Source: Prosthecobacter vanneervenii (lineage in GTDB: Bacteria; Verrucomicrobiota; Verrucomicrobiia; Verrucomicrobiales; Verrucomicrobiaceae). Taken from it: 64,000 nt of DNA. The DNA is taken from positions 1-64,000 of the forward strand of contig NZ_JACHIG010000015.1 in NCBI RefSeq assembly GCF_014203095.1, in the 5' to 3' direction. The position numbers were made by a program, and so were the translations under genes. Position 1 is the first letter of the stretch. Each line of letters begins with the position of its first letter. This document shows positions 52,709-61,449 of the stretch, piece after piece. The notes below the pieces were generated by a model that had not been told where the DNA came from, did not search any database, and saw nothing but the letters and a program-made list of their open reading frames with translations.

Positions 52709-52798
52709 GAGCTGGGGTGTGGTTTGATTGAGCCAGCACTAACGCCAACGCCCAGCCAGGGCTTTGGCTCCCGCTCACGATTTTTTGAATCGTTAATC

Positions 52799-52825
52799 AA
52801 TCCATTAGTTTCTGACTAATGGATT
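52799..52825. repeat. 10-bp perfect inverted repeat, operator or terminator
   Basis: Left arm AATCCATTAG (52799-52808), 7-base spacer, right arm CTAATGGATT (52816-52825). Similarity extends outward by about three more bases with one mismatch. The stem is AT-rich with no T-run after it in either direction, so a transcription terminator is less likely than a regulator site. It lies after the LysR stop and 91 bases before the oxidoreductase start. LysR-type sites contain T-N11-A dyads; the arms could contain one. Confidence 0.5.
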
Positions 52826-52851
52826 AATCCAACCTCTGACAACGTCACCCC

Positions 52852-53847
52852 TCAAGACTCGCTTCGAAAGGCCTTCACCACCAGCTCTCGAAAGGCCCTC
52901 ACATGCGCAGGCTCAAAGCGGCCTTTGCGCTGCACCAGAAAGACCTCTTCATGGCCGAAGAGATCGGAAGCATCGCGGAATACGATCTCAGCCTCTCCTG
53001 CGGTGCGTTTGGGCGGTTTGGCCCCGGCCGCAGCCGTGCCGATAGAGATGCCAAAGCCGATGGCTACGTAATTGAGCATCAGAGCACGATTCGTGGCTGT
53101 CATCGTCACATTCATGCGCTCCCCGAGGCCAGCTCGTGAAAACACCTTGCGGATCTGCCGGTGTGAGCTGCTCTCTTCTGGCGCGAGCACCAGCGGCTCA
53201 TTGACGATTCCAGCCAGCGTCAAATGCCGCGACTGCATCAGCGTGTGCGTGGCCGGGCAGATCAGATGAAAGGCGAACCGGGCCAGCGGAAGGTACTGAA
53301 ACTGCGACATCGGCTCATCACCTTCGGCCATGCCGATGACAGCCAGATCTGCCTCATCCTGCTCAATCACATCTTTGGCCAGATAGGAGGGCCGGTCCAG
53401 CAGCACCAGTTTCACCTTCGGATGATGCTGGCGGTAGAGAATGATAGGGCGGCGCAGGGCGCCCGAGAGCATGTTGGAAGGAGCCACCACAGTGAGGGTG
53501 CGTGCCGCCGTGCTGCGGCGGTCCTCAAACACGGCCCTCAGTCCGTCAAAGGACTCCACCAGCGGCGCAGCCAGGTCCACCAGCATGCGCCCGTCGTCGG
53601 TGAGCGAAACTTTGGAACCGTCCGCCACCACAAACTGCACCCCATATTCATCTTCCAGGGAGCGAATCTGCTGCCAGACAGACGGCACCGCCAGCCCCAT
53701 GGCCGCAGCCGTGGCCGCAAAGCTGCCGTGCCGGGAGAGCTCCACCAGAGAACGTATCTGCCTGAAGCGAACTTCTTTGAAATAGCGCCGCGCAGGCGAG
53801 TCAGCCGCAGCGCCGACTCTTTGGGGTGAATGGGGTTTCGCCTTCAT
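52852..53847 (-). CDS. LysR-family transcriptional regulator
   Basis: 331 residues. An unusual 27-residue N-terminal extension (KAKPHSPQRVG, polar and basic) precedes the winged helix, which spans about 28-88: VRFRQIRSLVELSRHGSFAATAAAMGLAVPSVWQQIRSLEDE. The effector domain, about 110-320, is periplasmic-binding-like (LTVVAPSNMLSGALRR, LVLAPEESSSHRQIRKVF). It is closest in layout to CysB/Cbl-type regulators. It lies between the oxidoreductase (downstream) and tdh (upstream, 42 bases), so it may be co-transcribed with tdh and control this cluster; the target is inference. Confidence 0.88.
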   Translation of the reverse strand: MKAKPHSPQRVGAAADSPARRYFKEVRFRQIRSLVELSRHGSFAATAAAMGLAVPSVWQQIRSLEDEYGVQFVVADGSKVSLTDDGRMLVDLAAPLVESFDGLRAVFEDRRSTAARTLTVVAPSNMLSGALRRPIILYRQHHPKVKLVLLDRPSYLAKDVIEQDEADLAVIGMAEGDEPMSQFQYLPLARFAFHLICPATHTLMQSRHLTLAGIVNEPLVLAPEESSSHRQIRKVFSRAGLGERMNVTMTATNRALMLNYVAIGFGISIGTAAAGAKPPKRTAGEAEIVFRDASDLFGHEEVFLVQRKGRFEPAHVRAFRELVVKAFRSES

Positions 53848-53889
53848 CGTCAGTCTGCACCTAATGGAGACAGCGGCTCATGGCAAGCC

Positions 53890-54918
53890 TTAGCCTCGCC
53901 AGTCCAGCACCACTTTGCCACAGTTTCCAGACTCCATGGCGGCAAAACCTTTTTCGAATTCGGAGTAATGAAACCGGTGGGTGATCACCGGCTGGATGTT
54001 TACGCCGCTCTCCAGCAGCACACTCATGTAGTACCACGTCTCATACATCTGCCGACCATAGATGCCCTTGATGGTCAGCATGTTAAAGATGACCTTGTTC
54101 CAGTCGATCGCGATCTGCTCGCTGGGAATGCCCAGCATGGCGATCTTGCCGCCGTGGCACATGTTGTCGATCATGCTGCGGAAGGCGGTTGCATTTCCGC
54201 TCATCTCCAGCCCGACATCAAAACCCTCCTTCATTCCGAGCTGCTTCTGCACGTCTTCGATGGTTTCGCTCTTCACGTTCACCGCCCGGGTTGCCCCCAT
54301 CCGGCGCGCCAGCTCCAGCCGGTATTCGTTCACATCCGTGATGACGACATGCCGCGCTCCGGCATGCTTCACCACAGGTATGGCCATGATGCCGATGGGC
54401 CCCGCCCCGGTGATGAGCACATCTTCTCCGAGGCATTCAAAGGCCAGCGCGGTGTGCACGGCATTGCCAAAGGGGTCAAAGATGCTCGCCACATCTTCAT
54501 CCACTCCTTCCCGGTGGTGCCAGACATTCGTCATCGGCACGCTGATGTATTCGGCGAAGGCCCCGGTTCTGTTCACACCGATGCCCACGGTGTCTTTGCA
54601 AAGATGACGCCGGCCCGCGAGGCAGTTGCGACACCGTCCACACACCACATGCCCCTCGGCGCTGACGATCTCGCCCGGATGGAAGTCGTTCACATTGGAG
54701 CCCACGGAAACGACCTCTCCCACAAACTCATGCCCCACCACCATCGGCACGGGTATCGTCTTCTGCGCCCAGGCGTCCCATTTGTAAATGTGCAGATCCG
54801 TGCCGCAGATCCCTGTCTTGTGAACCTTGATGAGGACATCATTGATGCCCACCTGCGGCTCCGGGACATCCTGGAGCCAGAGACCGCGTTCAGACCGTGC
54901 CTTGACGAGTGCTTTCAT
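53890..54918 (-). CDS. tdh: L-threonine 3-dehydrogenase
   Basis: 342 residues from ATG 54918, matching the usual 341. Medium-chain zinc dehydrogenase: catalytic zinc ligands in [12 protein letters not shown] and [12 protein letters not shown], structural zinc in the four-cysteine lobe [15 protein letters not shown], and the NAD-binding loop GAGPIGIMA. It oxidises L-threonine to 2-amino-3-ketobutyrate, substrate of Kbl. Its start is preceded at 5 bases by the 39-base element shared with kbl. It ends 42 bases before LysR. The same locus shows a decayed copy of its first 8 codons at 55887-55910. Confidence 0.94.
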   Translation of the reverse strand: MKALVKARSERGLWLQDVPEPQVGINDVLIKVHKTGICGTDLHIYKWDAWAQKTIPVPMVVGHEFVGEVVSVGSNVNDFHPGEIVSAEGHVVCGRCRNCLAGRRHLCKDTVGIGVNRTGAFAEYISVPMTNVWHHREGVDEDVASIFDPFGNAVHTALAFECLGEDVLITGAGPIGIMAIPVVKHAGARHVVITDVNEYRLELARRMGATRAVNVKSETIEDVQKQLGMKEGFDVGLEMSGNATAFRSMIDNMCHGGKIAMLGIPSEQIAIDWNKVIFNMLTIKGIYGRQMYETWYYMSVLLESGVNIQPVITHRFHYSEFEKGFAAMESGNCGKVVLDWRG

Positions 54919-54923
54919 GGTAT

Positions 54924-54962
54924 ATGCCGATATACTGGACACATATCCGATAAAATGGCAAT
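54924..54962 (-). promoter_or_regulatory. 39-bp conserved element upstream of tdh
   Basis: Partner of the element at 51428-51466, 32 of 39 identical. In gene orientation it shows ATTGCCA, then GTGTCCA inside a GGATATGTGTCC dyad, then TATATC, ending 5 bases before the tdh ATG. The shared placement directly before two pathway genes that are not adjacent is strong evidence for co-regulation. The regulator may be the nearby LysR gene or another factor. Confidence 0.72.
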
Positions 54963-54979
54963 CTTAATTTACCAGACGC

Positions 54980-55816
54980 TCATGGGTTGGCCTTCACCCC
55001 AATCACATTCGGTATCGGCCAGTACTCCTTGTTGTCATAGTTTTCATTGAAGCCGGTTTCATAGCTTCCCATGCATTTGAGTTCGAAACCGCCACACCTG
55101 ATATGAAGCGATGCCTCGGGGCCACCTTCAAGATGCTGCGCAGCCACCACCCCTATGGGAAGTTTGAGCAGGCGCTCGTTAAAATCGAACATCGCAAGCC
55201 CCGCGCCGCAGAAGATCAGCAGCGCGCGGCCCTGGTCATCCTCGCCCAGCGCCGCTTCACTCCACGCTTTGGGCTGCGGCTTCCAGCGATTCTCCCCCGG
55301 ACGTTTGATCAGCCGCAGGTTTTGTAAAACACATTGGTAGCCAGGAAATGCCGTCTCCTTGAGTCCGGCCATGTCATTCTCAGTATCCGCATCGAAAATG
55401 CGAAATACAGGATCTTTGCCGTTCATGGGAGCAAACATCGCAAAGGAGGAGTAAAGGTTGTTCAACTTGCCTGAGACCTCTCCCCCTTGGCTCTTCATGA
55501 GACCGGTATGCGTCACATGATCCAGCTCAAACATCCCTGCATTGATCACTACATTCAGATCATGTTGCTTCGCCCATTCATCCGCAGTCAGAGCGGCGTG
55601 TCTTTTGTCGTTTGCAGCCAGCAGTTGCAGTCTGGCAACCTTCGGGTCAACACGCACGATGACAAACTCATGCGGCTTGGCATCCTGCAATGGAAACCGG
55701 GCCAGCGCGATGCCTTTGGCGAGCTCCCTCCATTCGGAGGCAGACTCCACGTGCTGGGCCAGCAAAGTGTGGGAAAAAATCAATGCCACGAGACCAGGCA
55801 GGATCAGTCGGTTCAT
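54980..55816 (-). CDS. Secreted phosphodiester glycosidase (NAGPA) family protein
   Basis: 278 residues from ATG 55816, chosen for the signal MNRLILPGLVALIFSHTLLA; upstream codons decode a tdh remnant. NAGPA-type features: HEFVIVRVDPKVARLQLL, the strand LNVVINAGMF and GLMKSQGGEVS, RALLIFCGAG and the late LEGGPEASLHIRCGG. The family removes N-acetylglucosamine from phosphodiester links in animal lysosomal enzymes, and bacterial members act on cell-wall or capsular glycans. Substrate unknown. It ends 17 bases before the tdh element, so tdh is transcribed from its own promoter. Confidence 0.82.
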   Translation of the reverse strand: MNRLILPGLVALIFSHTLLAQHVESASEWRELAKGIALARFPLQDAKPHEFVIVRVDPKVARLQLLAANDKRHAALTADEWAKQHDLNVVINAGMFELDHVTHTGLMKSQGGEVSGKLNNLYSSFAMFAPMNGKDPVFRIFDADTENDMAGLKETAFPGYQCVLQNLRLIKRPGENRWKPQPKAWSEAALGEDDQGRALLIFCGAGLAMFDFNERLLKLPIGVVAAQHLEGGPEASLHIRCGGFELKCMGSYETGFNENYDNKEYWPIPNVIGVKANP

Positions 55817-55886
55817 GATAGAACAATACACCTCGGAAGATCCATCAGCATGGACTTTTACTCTGGCTGCTCGGGACAGTGTTCCT

Positions 55887-55910
55887 ACCGTGCCTTGATG
55901 AGTGCTTTCA
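55887..55910 (-). pseudogene. Decayed 5' fragment of tdh or a paralogue
   Basis: These 24 bases match the tdh coding start (54894-54917) with one mismatch and decode as KALIKAR, the same as KALVKAR of tdh apart from one residue. A stop (TAG) follows the last Arg codon and weak similarity continues for about 20 bases. The preceding bases read TGTG in place of the ATG. It lies 70 bases upstream of the glycosidase start. A chance 23/24 match to the start of a neighbouring gene is very unlikely, so a partial duplication is inferred. Confidence 0.6.
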
Positions 55911-55944
55911 CATCGGCCCGCATCCATTAAGTGGCATCTCAACC

Positions 55945-57369
55945 TCAGGCCAGGATCTGGGGAATCACCCGGCCAAAGTCGCGCTCCAGCCGCTTGCGCC
56001 CGGGGACTTCCAGGCGATGCGGATCCAGCCCAAGAAGATGCAGGATGGTCGCATGCACATCCGTCACATAATGAGGATGCTCTACCGCATGAAAGCCCAG
56101 TTCATCCGTGCGGCCGTGGATCGTCCCGCCCTTGATGCCGCCGCCGGCCATCCAGACGCTGAAGCCATACGGATGATGATCCCGGCCATCGCTGCCCTGA
56201 CTGCCGGGCGTGCGGCCAAACTCAGTGGCAAAGACCACGAGCGTGTCGTCCAACATCCCGCGCTGCTTCAAATCCTTCAGGAGTCCGGAAATGGGTTTGT
56301 CCACCTGCTGCGCCAGGCTGGAGTGGTTCTTTTTCAGACCGGAGTGCGAGTCCCACGCCCCTGCCGCACCATCGCCATGCTGCAGTTGAATAAAACGCAC
56401 CCCGCGCTCCGCCAGACGGCGGGCCACGATGAGCTGGCGGGCAAAAGGCTCCGCCACTTTGTCATCCATGCCGTAGAGCTTTTTCGTTTCCTCGCTTTCA
56501 GCTTCGAGGTTCATCGTCTCCGGCACGGCGGTCTGCATGTTGAAGGCCAGCTGGTAGCTCTTCATCCGCGCGGCGAGCGTCTTGTCCCCCGGATACTGCT
56601 CCGCATTGAGCTCATTGAGCCGGTGGATGAGATCAAACTGCACCTCCTGCTGCGTCTTGCCGATCTGAAATTCCGGCGCGGCATACGTCAGCGGATTTTT
56701 CGGGTCCACCTTCAGGTTCACCGCGTCATAGGCAGGGCCGAGGTAGTGCCCGTCCCTCACATCAAAAAAGCGCGGCCCCATGTTGATGAAGGACGGCAGA
56801 TTGTCCGTCATGGAGCCCAGGCCGTAGGTCACCCAGGCACCGAGCGTCGGCACCCGTGGCTCCAGCATGTGCCTTCCGCTGTGGAACTGCACCTGCGCTC
56901 CATGATTGTCATCCGTGGTCCACATGCCGCGGATGAAGGCGATCTCATCGGCACATGCGCCGATGTTTGGAAACCAGTCGCTGATCTCGATGCCACACTG
57001 CCCGTAGCGCCTGTAGCCGGTCTGCAGCGGATAGATGACATTGCGCTGCTTGCCATTCGCGTCATTCACCACCACCACGCGCACCTTCTTGAGCTTCTCA
57101 GGATCCTGCACGTCCTTGTACGGTGTCTCACCGATCGACTTGCCCGCATACTTGGTGAGCATGGGCTTCGGGTCAAAGCTCTCCATGTGGCTCACCCCGC
57201 CGCGCATGAAGAGCCAGATCACGCGCTTGGCCCGCTGCGGGATCATCGGCAGACCATCGGGCGGCTGCCACGCCTCCTCCGCCCTGAGCATGGATGCGAC
57301 AGCAATGCTGCCGAGCCCGCCAAGGATGTCTCGGCGGAGAAAGGGCGTGGGTGCAGGGCGCAGAGTCAT
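55945..57369 (-). CDS. DUF1501 Tat-exported protein
   Basis: 474 residues, starting inside the PSD1 stop (ATGA). The signal, [19 protein letters not shown], is Tat-like. Motifs: [16 protein letters not shown] (GGVS and MES replace the usual GGPS and xD), [45 protein letters not shown] and a [21 protein letters not shown] ending. The replacement of Asp by Glu in MESFDPK is the only such case among the six paralogues. It lies 128 bases after the glycosidase start side and pairs with the coiled PSD1 upstream. Confidence 0.91.
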   Translation of the reverse strand: MTLRPAPTPFLRRDILGGLGSIAVASMLRAEEAWQPPDGLPMIPQRAKRVIWLFMRGGVSHMESFDPKPMLTKYAGKSIGETPYKDVQDPEKLKKVRVVVVNDANGKQRNVIYPLQTGYRRYGQCGIEISDWFPNIGACADEIAFIRGMWTTDDNHGAQVQFHSGRHMLEPRVPTLGAWVTYGLGSMTDNLPSFINMGPRFFDVRDGHYLGPAYDAVNLKVDPKNPLTYAAPEFQIGKTQQEVQFDLIHRLNELNAEQYPGDKTLAARMKSYQLAFNMQTAVPETMNLEAESEETKKLYGMDDKVAEPFARQLIVARRLAERGVRFIQLQHGDGAAGAWDSHSGLKKNHSSLAQQVDKPISGLLKDLKQRGMLDDTLVVFATEFGRTPGSQGSDGRDHHPYGFSVWMAGGGIKGGTIHGRTDELGFHAVEHPHYVTDVHATILHLLGLDPHRLEVPGRKRLERDFGRVIPQILA

Positions 57370-59858
57370 CGCAGGGTCACGAAGTCGTTGTGGTTGATCA
57401 GGGCCTGCAAAAACAGGCTGCGGTCCTCTTTCAAGTCACGGAAACCTTCGAAGCAGGCCAGCCTCTCCGCCTCCAGCGGCAGACGTCCCAGGATGGCAAG
57501 GAACGCCTGATCAATGAAAGCGGTCGCATCCAGCTTTGCCATCGAACCCGCCAGCGCGTTCGCACAGTCGCTGCTGAGCTTGCTGTTGGTCAGCGCCAGT
57601 GCCTGCTGCGGCACCACGCTTTCGTTGCGCCTGTAGCACTCTAGCACATTGCTGTTGTCAAAGACAGCCAGGAAGCGGTGCTCCACATCGGCGTTCTGAA
57701 TGAAATAAAGCGAACGTCGTGGGCTGGTCTCCGCCTTGGCAGGATCAATGCTCGGACCTCCCAGCGTAAGATCCAGCCGGCCAGACAGATGCAGCAGGCT
57801 GTCGCGTACGAGCTGGCTCTCCATGCGGCGCGGATTCATGCGCCAGAAGAAATGATTATCAGGATCAGCAGCCAAGGTTTGGGGATCAGCGCCCGCATTG
57901 GAGGAACTGCGCCGGTACAAATCCGACAGCACCAGCGTGCGATGCAGCCACTTCATGCTCCAGCCGTTCTCCATGAAGCCGGTCGTCAGGCTGTCGAGCA
58001 CGTCTTGGTGCAGCGGAACTGAGGATCTGCGGCCAAAGTCGCCCACATCAGCCACCAGTGGCACGCCAAAATGCCGCGCCCAAACGTGATTCACCAGCAC
58101 GCGCGCCGTGAGCGGATTGCGCTTGTCCGCGATCCATCGGGCCAGCGCCAGCCTTCGCCCTGTGCTGATCTCGGGATAGGTCTGCACCTTGGCATTGCCG
58201 TTCTCTTCAGGACCTTCCTGCGCTTTGAAGCTCACAGCTAGAGAAGTGTACTCTGCCCCCGGCGCGGCCACCTTGGCTCGCGCTTTCTCCAGCGCCTCCC
58301 TGGCAGCCTTGATCTTCTTGTCAGCATCCTTGGCCGTCGGCGCTGCCTCCGCTTTGGACAGATCATTCTCCGCCTTGGCTTCCGCATATCTGGCTTCTGC
58401 CAGCGCCGCCGCCTGCGCGATGGTCTTGTCACCTTTCGCCAGATCAGCCGCATATACAGCCTGAATCACGGCGAGCCGCAGCCCTGCCAGCTTCACAGCA
58501 CCCGCATCCCCGGCCTTCTGCGCCAGAGCCAGCTGCTGATCAGCCGCTGCAAGATGATCTTTCAGCACAAATGGCAGCAGCACCGGCCGGGAGGAGGATA
58601 GTGGCAGCTTCACTACCTTGGGCTCATACGAGGCAAATTCCAGCACGCGCGGCACCCCAGGGCTCATAGGCCGCGACTTGTCCTCATTTTTCTCGTCTCC
58701 ACGCACATGGCGGTAGGTAGGCTGATCGAGGTGCAGGTCATAGACACGCGGCAGCCCGTTTTTCTCCAGATCTGATTCCCCTTCCCAGGGGTCGAGACGC
58801 ACATGCAGCGGCTCAAAGATCGCACGCATGCGGTAGTAGTCCGCCTGCTCCACGGGGTCATACTTATGGTCGTGGCATTTCACGCACTGCATCGTCAGCC
58901 CGAGGAAGGCACGGCAGGTATGCTCGATCGTTTCATCCAGCCATGTCGTGCGGTTGAAAAGGTAGTAGCTGCGCGCCAGGAAACCGGTGGCGCGTAGATT
59001 GTCCCGGTCCTCAGGCGCGAGTTCATCAGCCGCCAGCATTTGCACGATCATCTGATCGTAGCCCTTGTCGGCATTGAGAGATTCCACGATCCAGTCGCGC
59101 CAGTGCCAGAGATGCTTCTGGCTGTGGCGCAGCTGCGCGCCGAGCCCATACCAGTCGCAGTAGCGCCAGATGTCCATGAAGTGGCGGGCCCAGCGTTCGC
59201 CATACTGTGGTGTGCTTAGCAGATGATCCACCACCCGCTGCCGTGCTGAGACAGAGGTGTCCTTCAAAAAGGCCTGGATCTGCTCCGGCGTGGGCGGCAG
59301 ACCGATGAGATCCAGATAAACGCGGCGCAGCCACAGCTCCGGCGCGGCCTCCGGCTGCGGCTTCAGTCCTTTCGCTGCCAGACGGGCGGCAAGCAGCGCA
59401 TCCACCGAGTGGCCGGATGATTTGGGTGGCTGGTAGGCCCAGTGCGCACGTGGGTCCTCCTCCGGCTTTTCCTGCGCAGGAGACGGCGCACCAGCGGCGA
59501 TCCAGTCTCTCAATTTGGCCACCTGCACAGCAGTGAGCATGGAGCCCTCCCCCTCCGGCGGCATGCGATCCTTCTTGTCGGTGGTGGTCACCCGCTCCAG
59601 CAGCATGGAGTGCTCCTTCGTCAGAATGTCGCCCCCATCGCCGCCCTTGCGCATGGCCGCCGCCGTGTCCACCCGCAGATCGGCCTTCTGTTTCAAGGCC
59701 CCATGACAGGTGTAGCAGCGTTCCTTCAGCAGGGGCTTGATCTCCTTTTCATAGTCCACTGCCAACGCTGTGAGAGCCCCTGACGCCATGCATGCGCCCA
59801 CCATCCAGCCTCGTAGCGGAGCGGTGTATTTTGGCGACTGAAGCACGGTCTTTGGCAT
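57366..59858 (-). CDS. PSD1 protein (PSCyt1-DUF1549-DUF1553) with alanine-rich coiled insert
   Basis: 830 residues from ATG 59858. The N-terminus ([11 protein letters not shown], then [16 protein letters not shown]) is a weaker signal or a membrane anchor. PSCyt1: CYTCH near residue 52 and [13 protein letters not shown]1549: [37 protein letters not shown] and [12 protein letters not shown] 150-residue insert, about 425-560, is Ala/Lys/Glu-rich and coiled ([17 protein letters not shown]). DUF1553 follows with [24 protein letters not shown] and ends [11 protein letters not shown]. It overlaps DUF1501 by four bases and is divergent from the plus-strand membrane protein (123-base gap). Confidence 0.91.
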   Translation of the reverse strand: MPKTVLQSPKYTAPLRGWMVGACMASGALTALAVDYEKEIKPLLKERCYTCHGALKQKADLRVDTAAAMRKGGDGGDILTKEHSMLLERVTTTDKKDRMPPEGEGSMLTAVQVAKLRDWIAAGAPSPAQEKPEEDPRAHWAYQPPKSSGHSVDALLAARLAAKGLKPQPEAAPELWLRRVYLDLIGLPPTPEQIQAFLKDTSVSARQRVVDHLLSTPQYGERWARHFMDIWRYCDWYGLGAQLRHSQKHLWHWRDWIVESLNADKGYDQMIVQMLAADELAPEDRDNLRATGFLARSYYLFNRTTWLDETIEHTCRAFLGLTMQCVKCHDHKYDPVEQADYYRMRAIFEPLHVRLDPWEGESDLEKNGLPRVYDLHLDQPTYRHVRGDEKNEDKSRPMSPGVPRVLEFASYEPKVVKLPLSSSRPVLLPFVLKDHLAAADQQLALAQKAGDAGAVKLAGLRLAVIQAVYAADLAKGDKTIAQAAALAEARYAEAKAENDLSKAEAAPTAKDADKKIKAAREALEKARAKVAAPGAEYTSLAVSFKAQEGPEENGNAKVQTYPEISTGRRLALARWIADKRNPLTARVLVNHVWARHFGVPLVADVGDFGRRSSVPLHQDVLDSLTTGFMENGWSMKWLHRTLVLSDLYRRSSSNAGADPQTLAADPDNHFFWRMNPRRMESQLVRDSLLHLSGRLDLTLGGPSIDPAKAETSPRRSLYFIQNADVEHRFLAVFDNSNVLECYRRNESVVPQQALALTNSKLSSDCANALAGSMAKLDATAFIDQAFLAILGRLPLEAERLACFEGFRDLKEDRSLFLQALINHNDFVTLR

Positions 59859-59981
59859 GAGCAGGCAGGTCCAGACATTACGCCGTCCACCCGGCACTCT
59901 TTGCTATCCCAGAACATCTTCCCACCGCTCGTACGATAAAGTTAGGATGCACAGCAGCCCCGGCCGGTGCAGAATCTCTCC

Positions 59982-60395
59982 ATGCATTGGATCACCACGA
60001 CCCACATCGCCGTCACCTGGATGCTCGTCGGCCTCATCTGGGTGGTTCAGATTCTGGTCTATCCCCAGTTTTCGCGAGTCGCCGCCAGGGACTTTCCAGA
60101 ATATCACTTCGCCCACTGCTTCCGCATCGCCCTCATCGTAGTGCCGCAGATGTTCGTTGAAGCCGCTACCGCAGTCTGGCTGCTGCACGAAGGAATCAGA
60201 GCAACACCGTTCCTCATCAGCGCGGGTTTGATCCTGGTCGTCTGGCTTTCCACCGCCGTATTTCAGGCCCCTACCCACATCCGTCTCATGAGAAAATTCG
60301 ACGCCTCCCTCATCCACCACGTCACTCTCACAAACTGGATCCGCACGCTCGCGTGGACAGCGCGCGGCTTTCTCGTTAGCTTCGCCCTGTCATGA
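59982..60395 (+). CDS. Four-helix integral membrane protein, unknown family
   Basis: 137 residues from ATG 59982; an upstream GTG at 59967 is less likely. Four hydrophobic segments, TWMLVGLIWVVQILVYP, IALIVVPQMFVEAATAVWLL, FLISAGLILVVWLSTAVFQ and TLAWTARGFLVSFAL. The N-terminal HxxxTW and conserved QAPTHIRLM loop resemble DUF1772/DoxX-like small membrane proteins, without a firm match. It is translated in overlap (ATGA) with the SGNH gene. The 123-base divergent region before it shows no strong motif. Confidence 0.7.
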   Translation: MHWITTTHIAVTWMLVGLIWVVQILVYPQFSRVAARDFPEYHFAHCFRIALIVVPQMFVEAATAVWLLHEGIRATPFLISAGLILVVWLSTAVFQAPTHIRLMRKFDASLIHHVTLTNWIRTLAWTARGFLVSFALS

Positions 60396-61384
60396 CCAAA
60401 TCCCTGATCCTCGCCCTGCTCGCCTTTGGAGCTCTTCTGCAAGTCGAAAGCGCCCTGCAGCTAGCGCCGCCGTCTGTGCAGCGCGATGCCAATGGCGTCG
60501 TGACGCTGCAAAGCACTGCTCCGGACGCCACCATCCTCTACACTTTGGACGGAGCAGATCCCATCGAGAAATCCAACCCCTACCTGGCCCCCATCGACCT
60601 CTCCAGCGGCGGCACACTGAAGGCACGGGTCTTCTCCAAGCTGCGCAAATCCAAAAGCGAAGCGGTTCAGGCCACCTATGAGCCCCTTCCAGGCCGCCAG
60701 CCGCTGCCCAGCACCGTCGTCCCCGTGACGCAGGACCGCAGCTGGCCTCAGTATGACTGGACCACACGTCACAAGCTCACCAGCGCCGCCGTCATGCGCA
60801 GCCAGCCAAAGATCCTGTTCATCGGCGACTCCATCACCCACTTCTTCGGTGGCGAGCAGTTCGACAGCTACCCGCTCCATGGCAAGAAGGTGTGGGAGGA
60901 ATACTACACACCGCGCAATGCTGGAAACCTCGGCTTCGGCTGGGACAAAACCGAGAATGTCCTCTGGCGGCTCCAGCACGGCGCTGTGGACGGCATCTCG
61001 CCAAAGCTGATCGTCATGATGATCGGCACCAACAACACCGGCAACTGCTCCGCCCATGACATCGCAGCCGGCATCGAGGCCATTGTACAGGAATTCAACA
61101 AGCGTCTGCCAGAGTCGAAAATCCTGCTGCTGGGCATCTTCCCGCGCGGCAAAAAACCCGACGCCCCCCATCGCGGCAAGATCGCCGAGGTAAACCGCAT
61201 CATCTCCCAGCTCGACGGGAAACAGAACGTCACCTTCCTCGACATCGGCCCGAAGTTCCTCACTCCCGAGGGCCTGATCACCCAGGACATCATGCCCGGC
61301 TTCCTGCATCCGAATGAAAAAGGCTACCGCATCTGGGCCGAAGCCATCGAACCCACGGTAAAAAAGCTCCTCAGCGAACCTTGA
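60392..61384 (+). CDS. Secreted SGNH esterase with N-terminal chitobiase-like sheet domain
   Basis: 330 residues. Signal MTKSLILALLAFGALLQVESA. Residues about 28-95 form a chitobiase/beta-hexosaminidase C-terminal-type sheet domain (ATILYTLDGADPIEKSNPY, GTLKARVFSK). Residues about 140-330 are an SGNH domain: ILFIGDSITHFFGG (Ser), MMIGTNNTGN (Asn) and a C-terminal PGFLHPNEKGYRIW (His, with Asp in TQDIMPG). The SGNH half resembles platelet-activating-factor acetylhydrolase-type enzymes. Expected to deacylate a secreted sugar or lipid. It starts in the stop of the membrane protein and ends before a strong hairpin. Confidence 0.88.
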   Translation: MTKSLILALLAFGALLQVESALQLAPPSVQRDANGVVTLQSTAPDATILYTLDGADPIEKSNPYLAPIDLSSGGTLKARVFSKLRKSKSEAVQATYEPLPGRQPLPSTVVPVTQDRSWPQYDWTTRHKLTSAAVMRSQPKILFIGDSITHFFGGEQFDSYPLHGKKVWEEYYTPRNAGNLGFGWDKTENVLWRLQHGAVDGISPKLIVMMIGTNNTGNCSAHDIAAGIEAIVQEFNKRLPESKILLLGIFPRGKKPDAPHRGKIAEVNRIISQLDGKQNVTFLDIGPKFLTPEGLITQDIMPGFLHPNEKGYRIWAEAIEPTVKKLLSEP

Positions 61385-61399
61385 GTCGCAGTCACAAAA

Positions 61400-61427
61400 A
61401 AGCCGGGGACTGAAAAATCCCCGGCTT
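61400..61427. terminator. Bidirectional rho-independent terminator
   Basis: A perfect 10-base stem (AAGCCGGGGA with TCCCCGGCTT) with an eight-base CTGAAAAA loop. An A-run precedes it and a T-rich stretch follows, so it can stop transcription from both the plus-strand SGNH gene and the convergent minus-strand isomerase gene. Confidence 0.85.
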
Positions 61428-61449
61428 CTTCATGAGATAACGACGCTGC

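Noticed and set aside
55879..57510. A 543-codon plus-strand frame over the DUF1501 gene at 55945
   Set aside because: Antisense shadow; the DUF1501 gene has full motif support and ATGA coupling with PSD1.
59859..59981. Regulatory motif in the divergent gap before the four-helix membrane protein
   Set aside because: No repeat, dyad or sigma motif stands out, and no copy of the kbl/tdh or ECF words is present.
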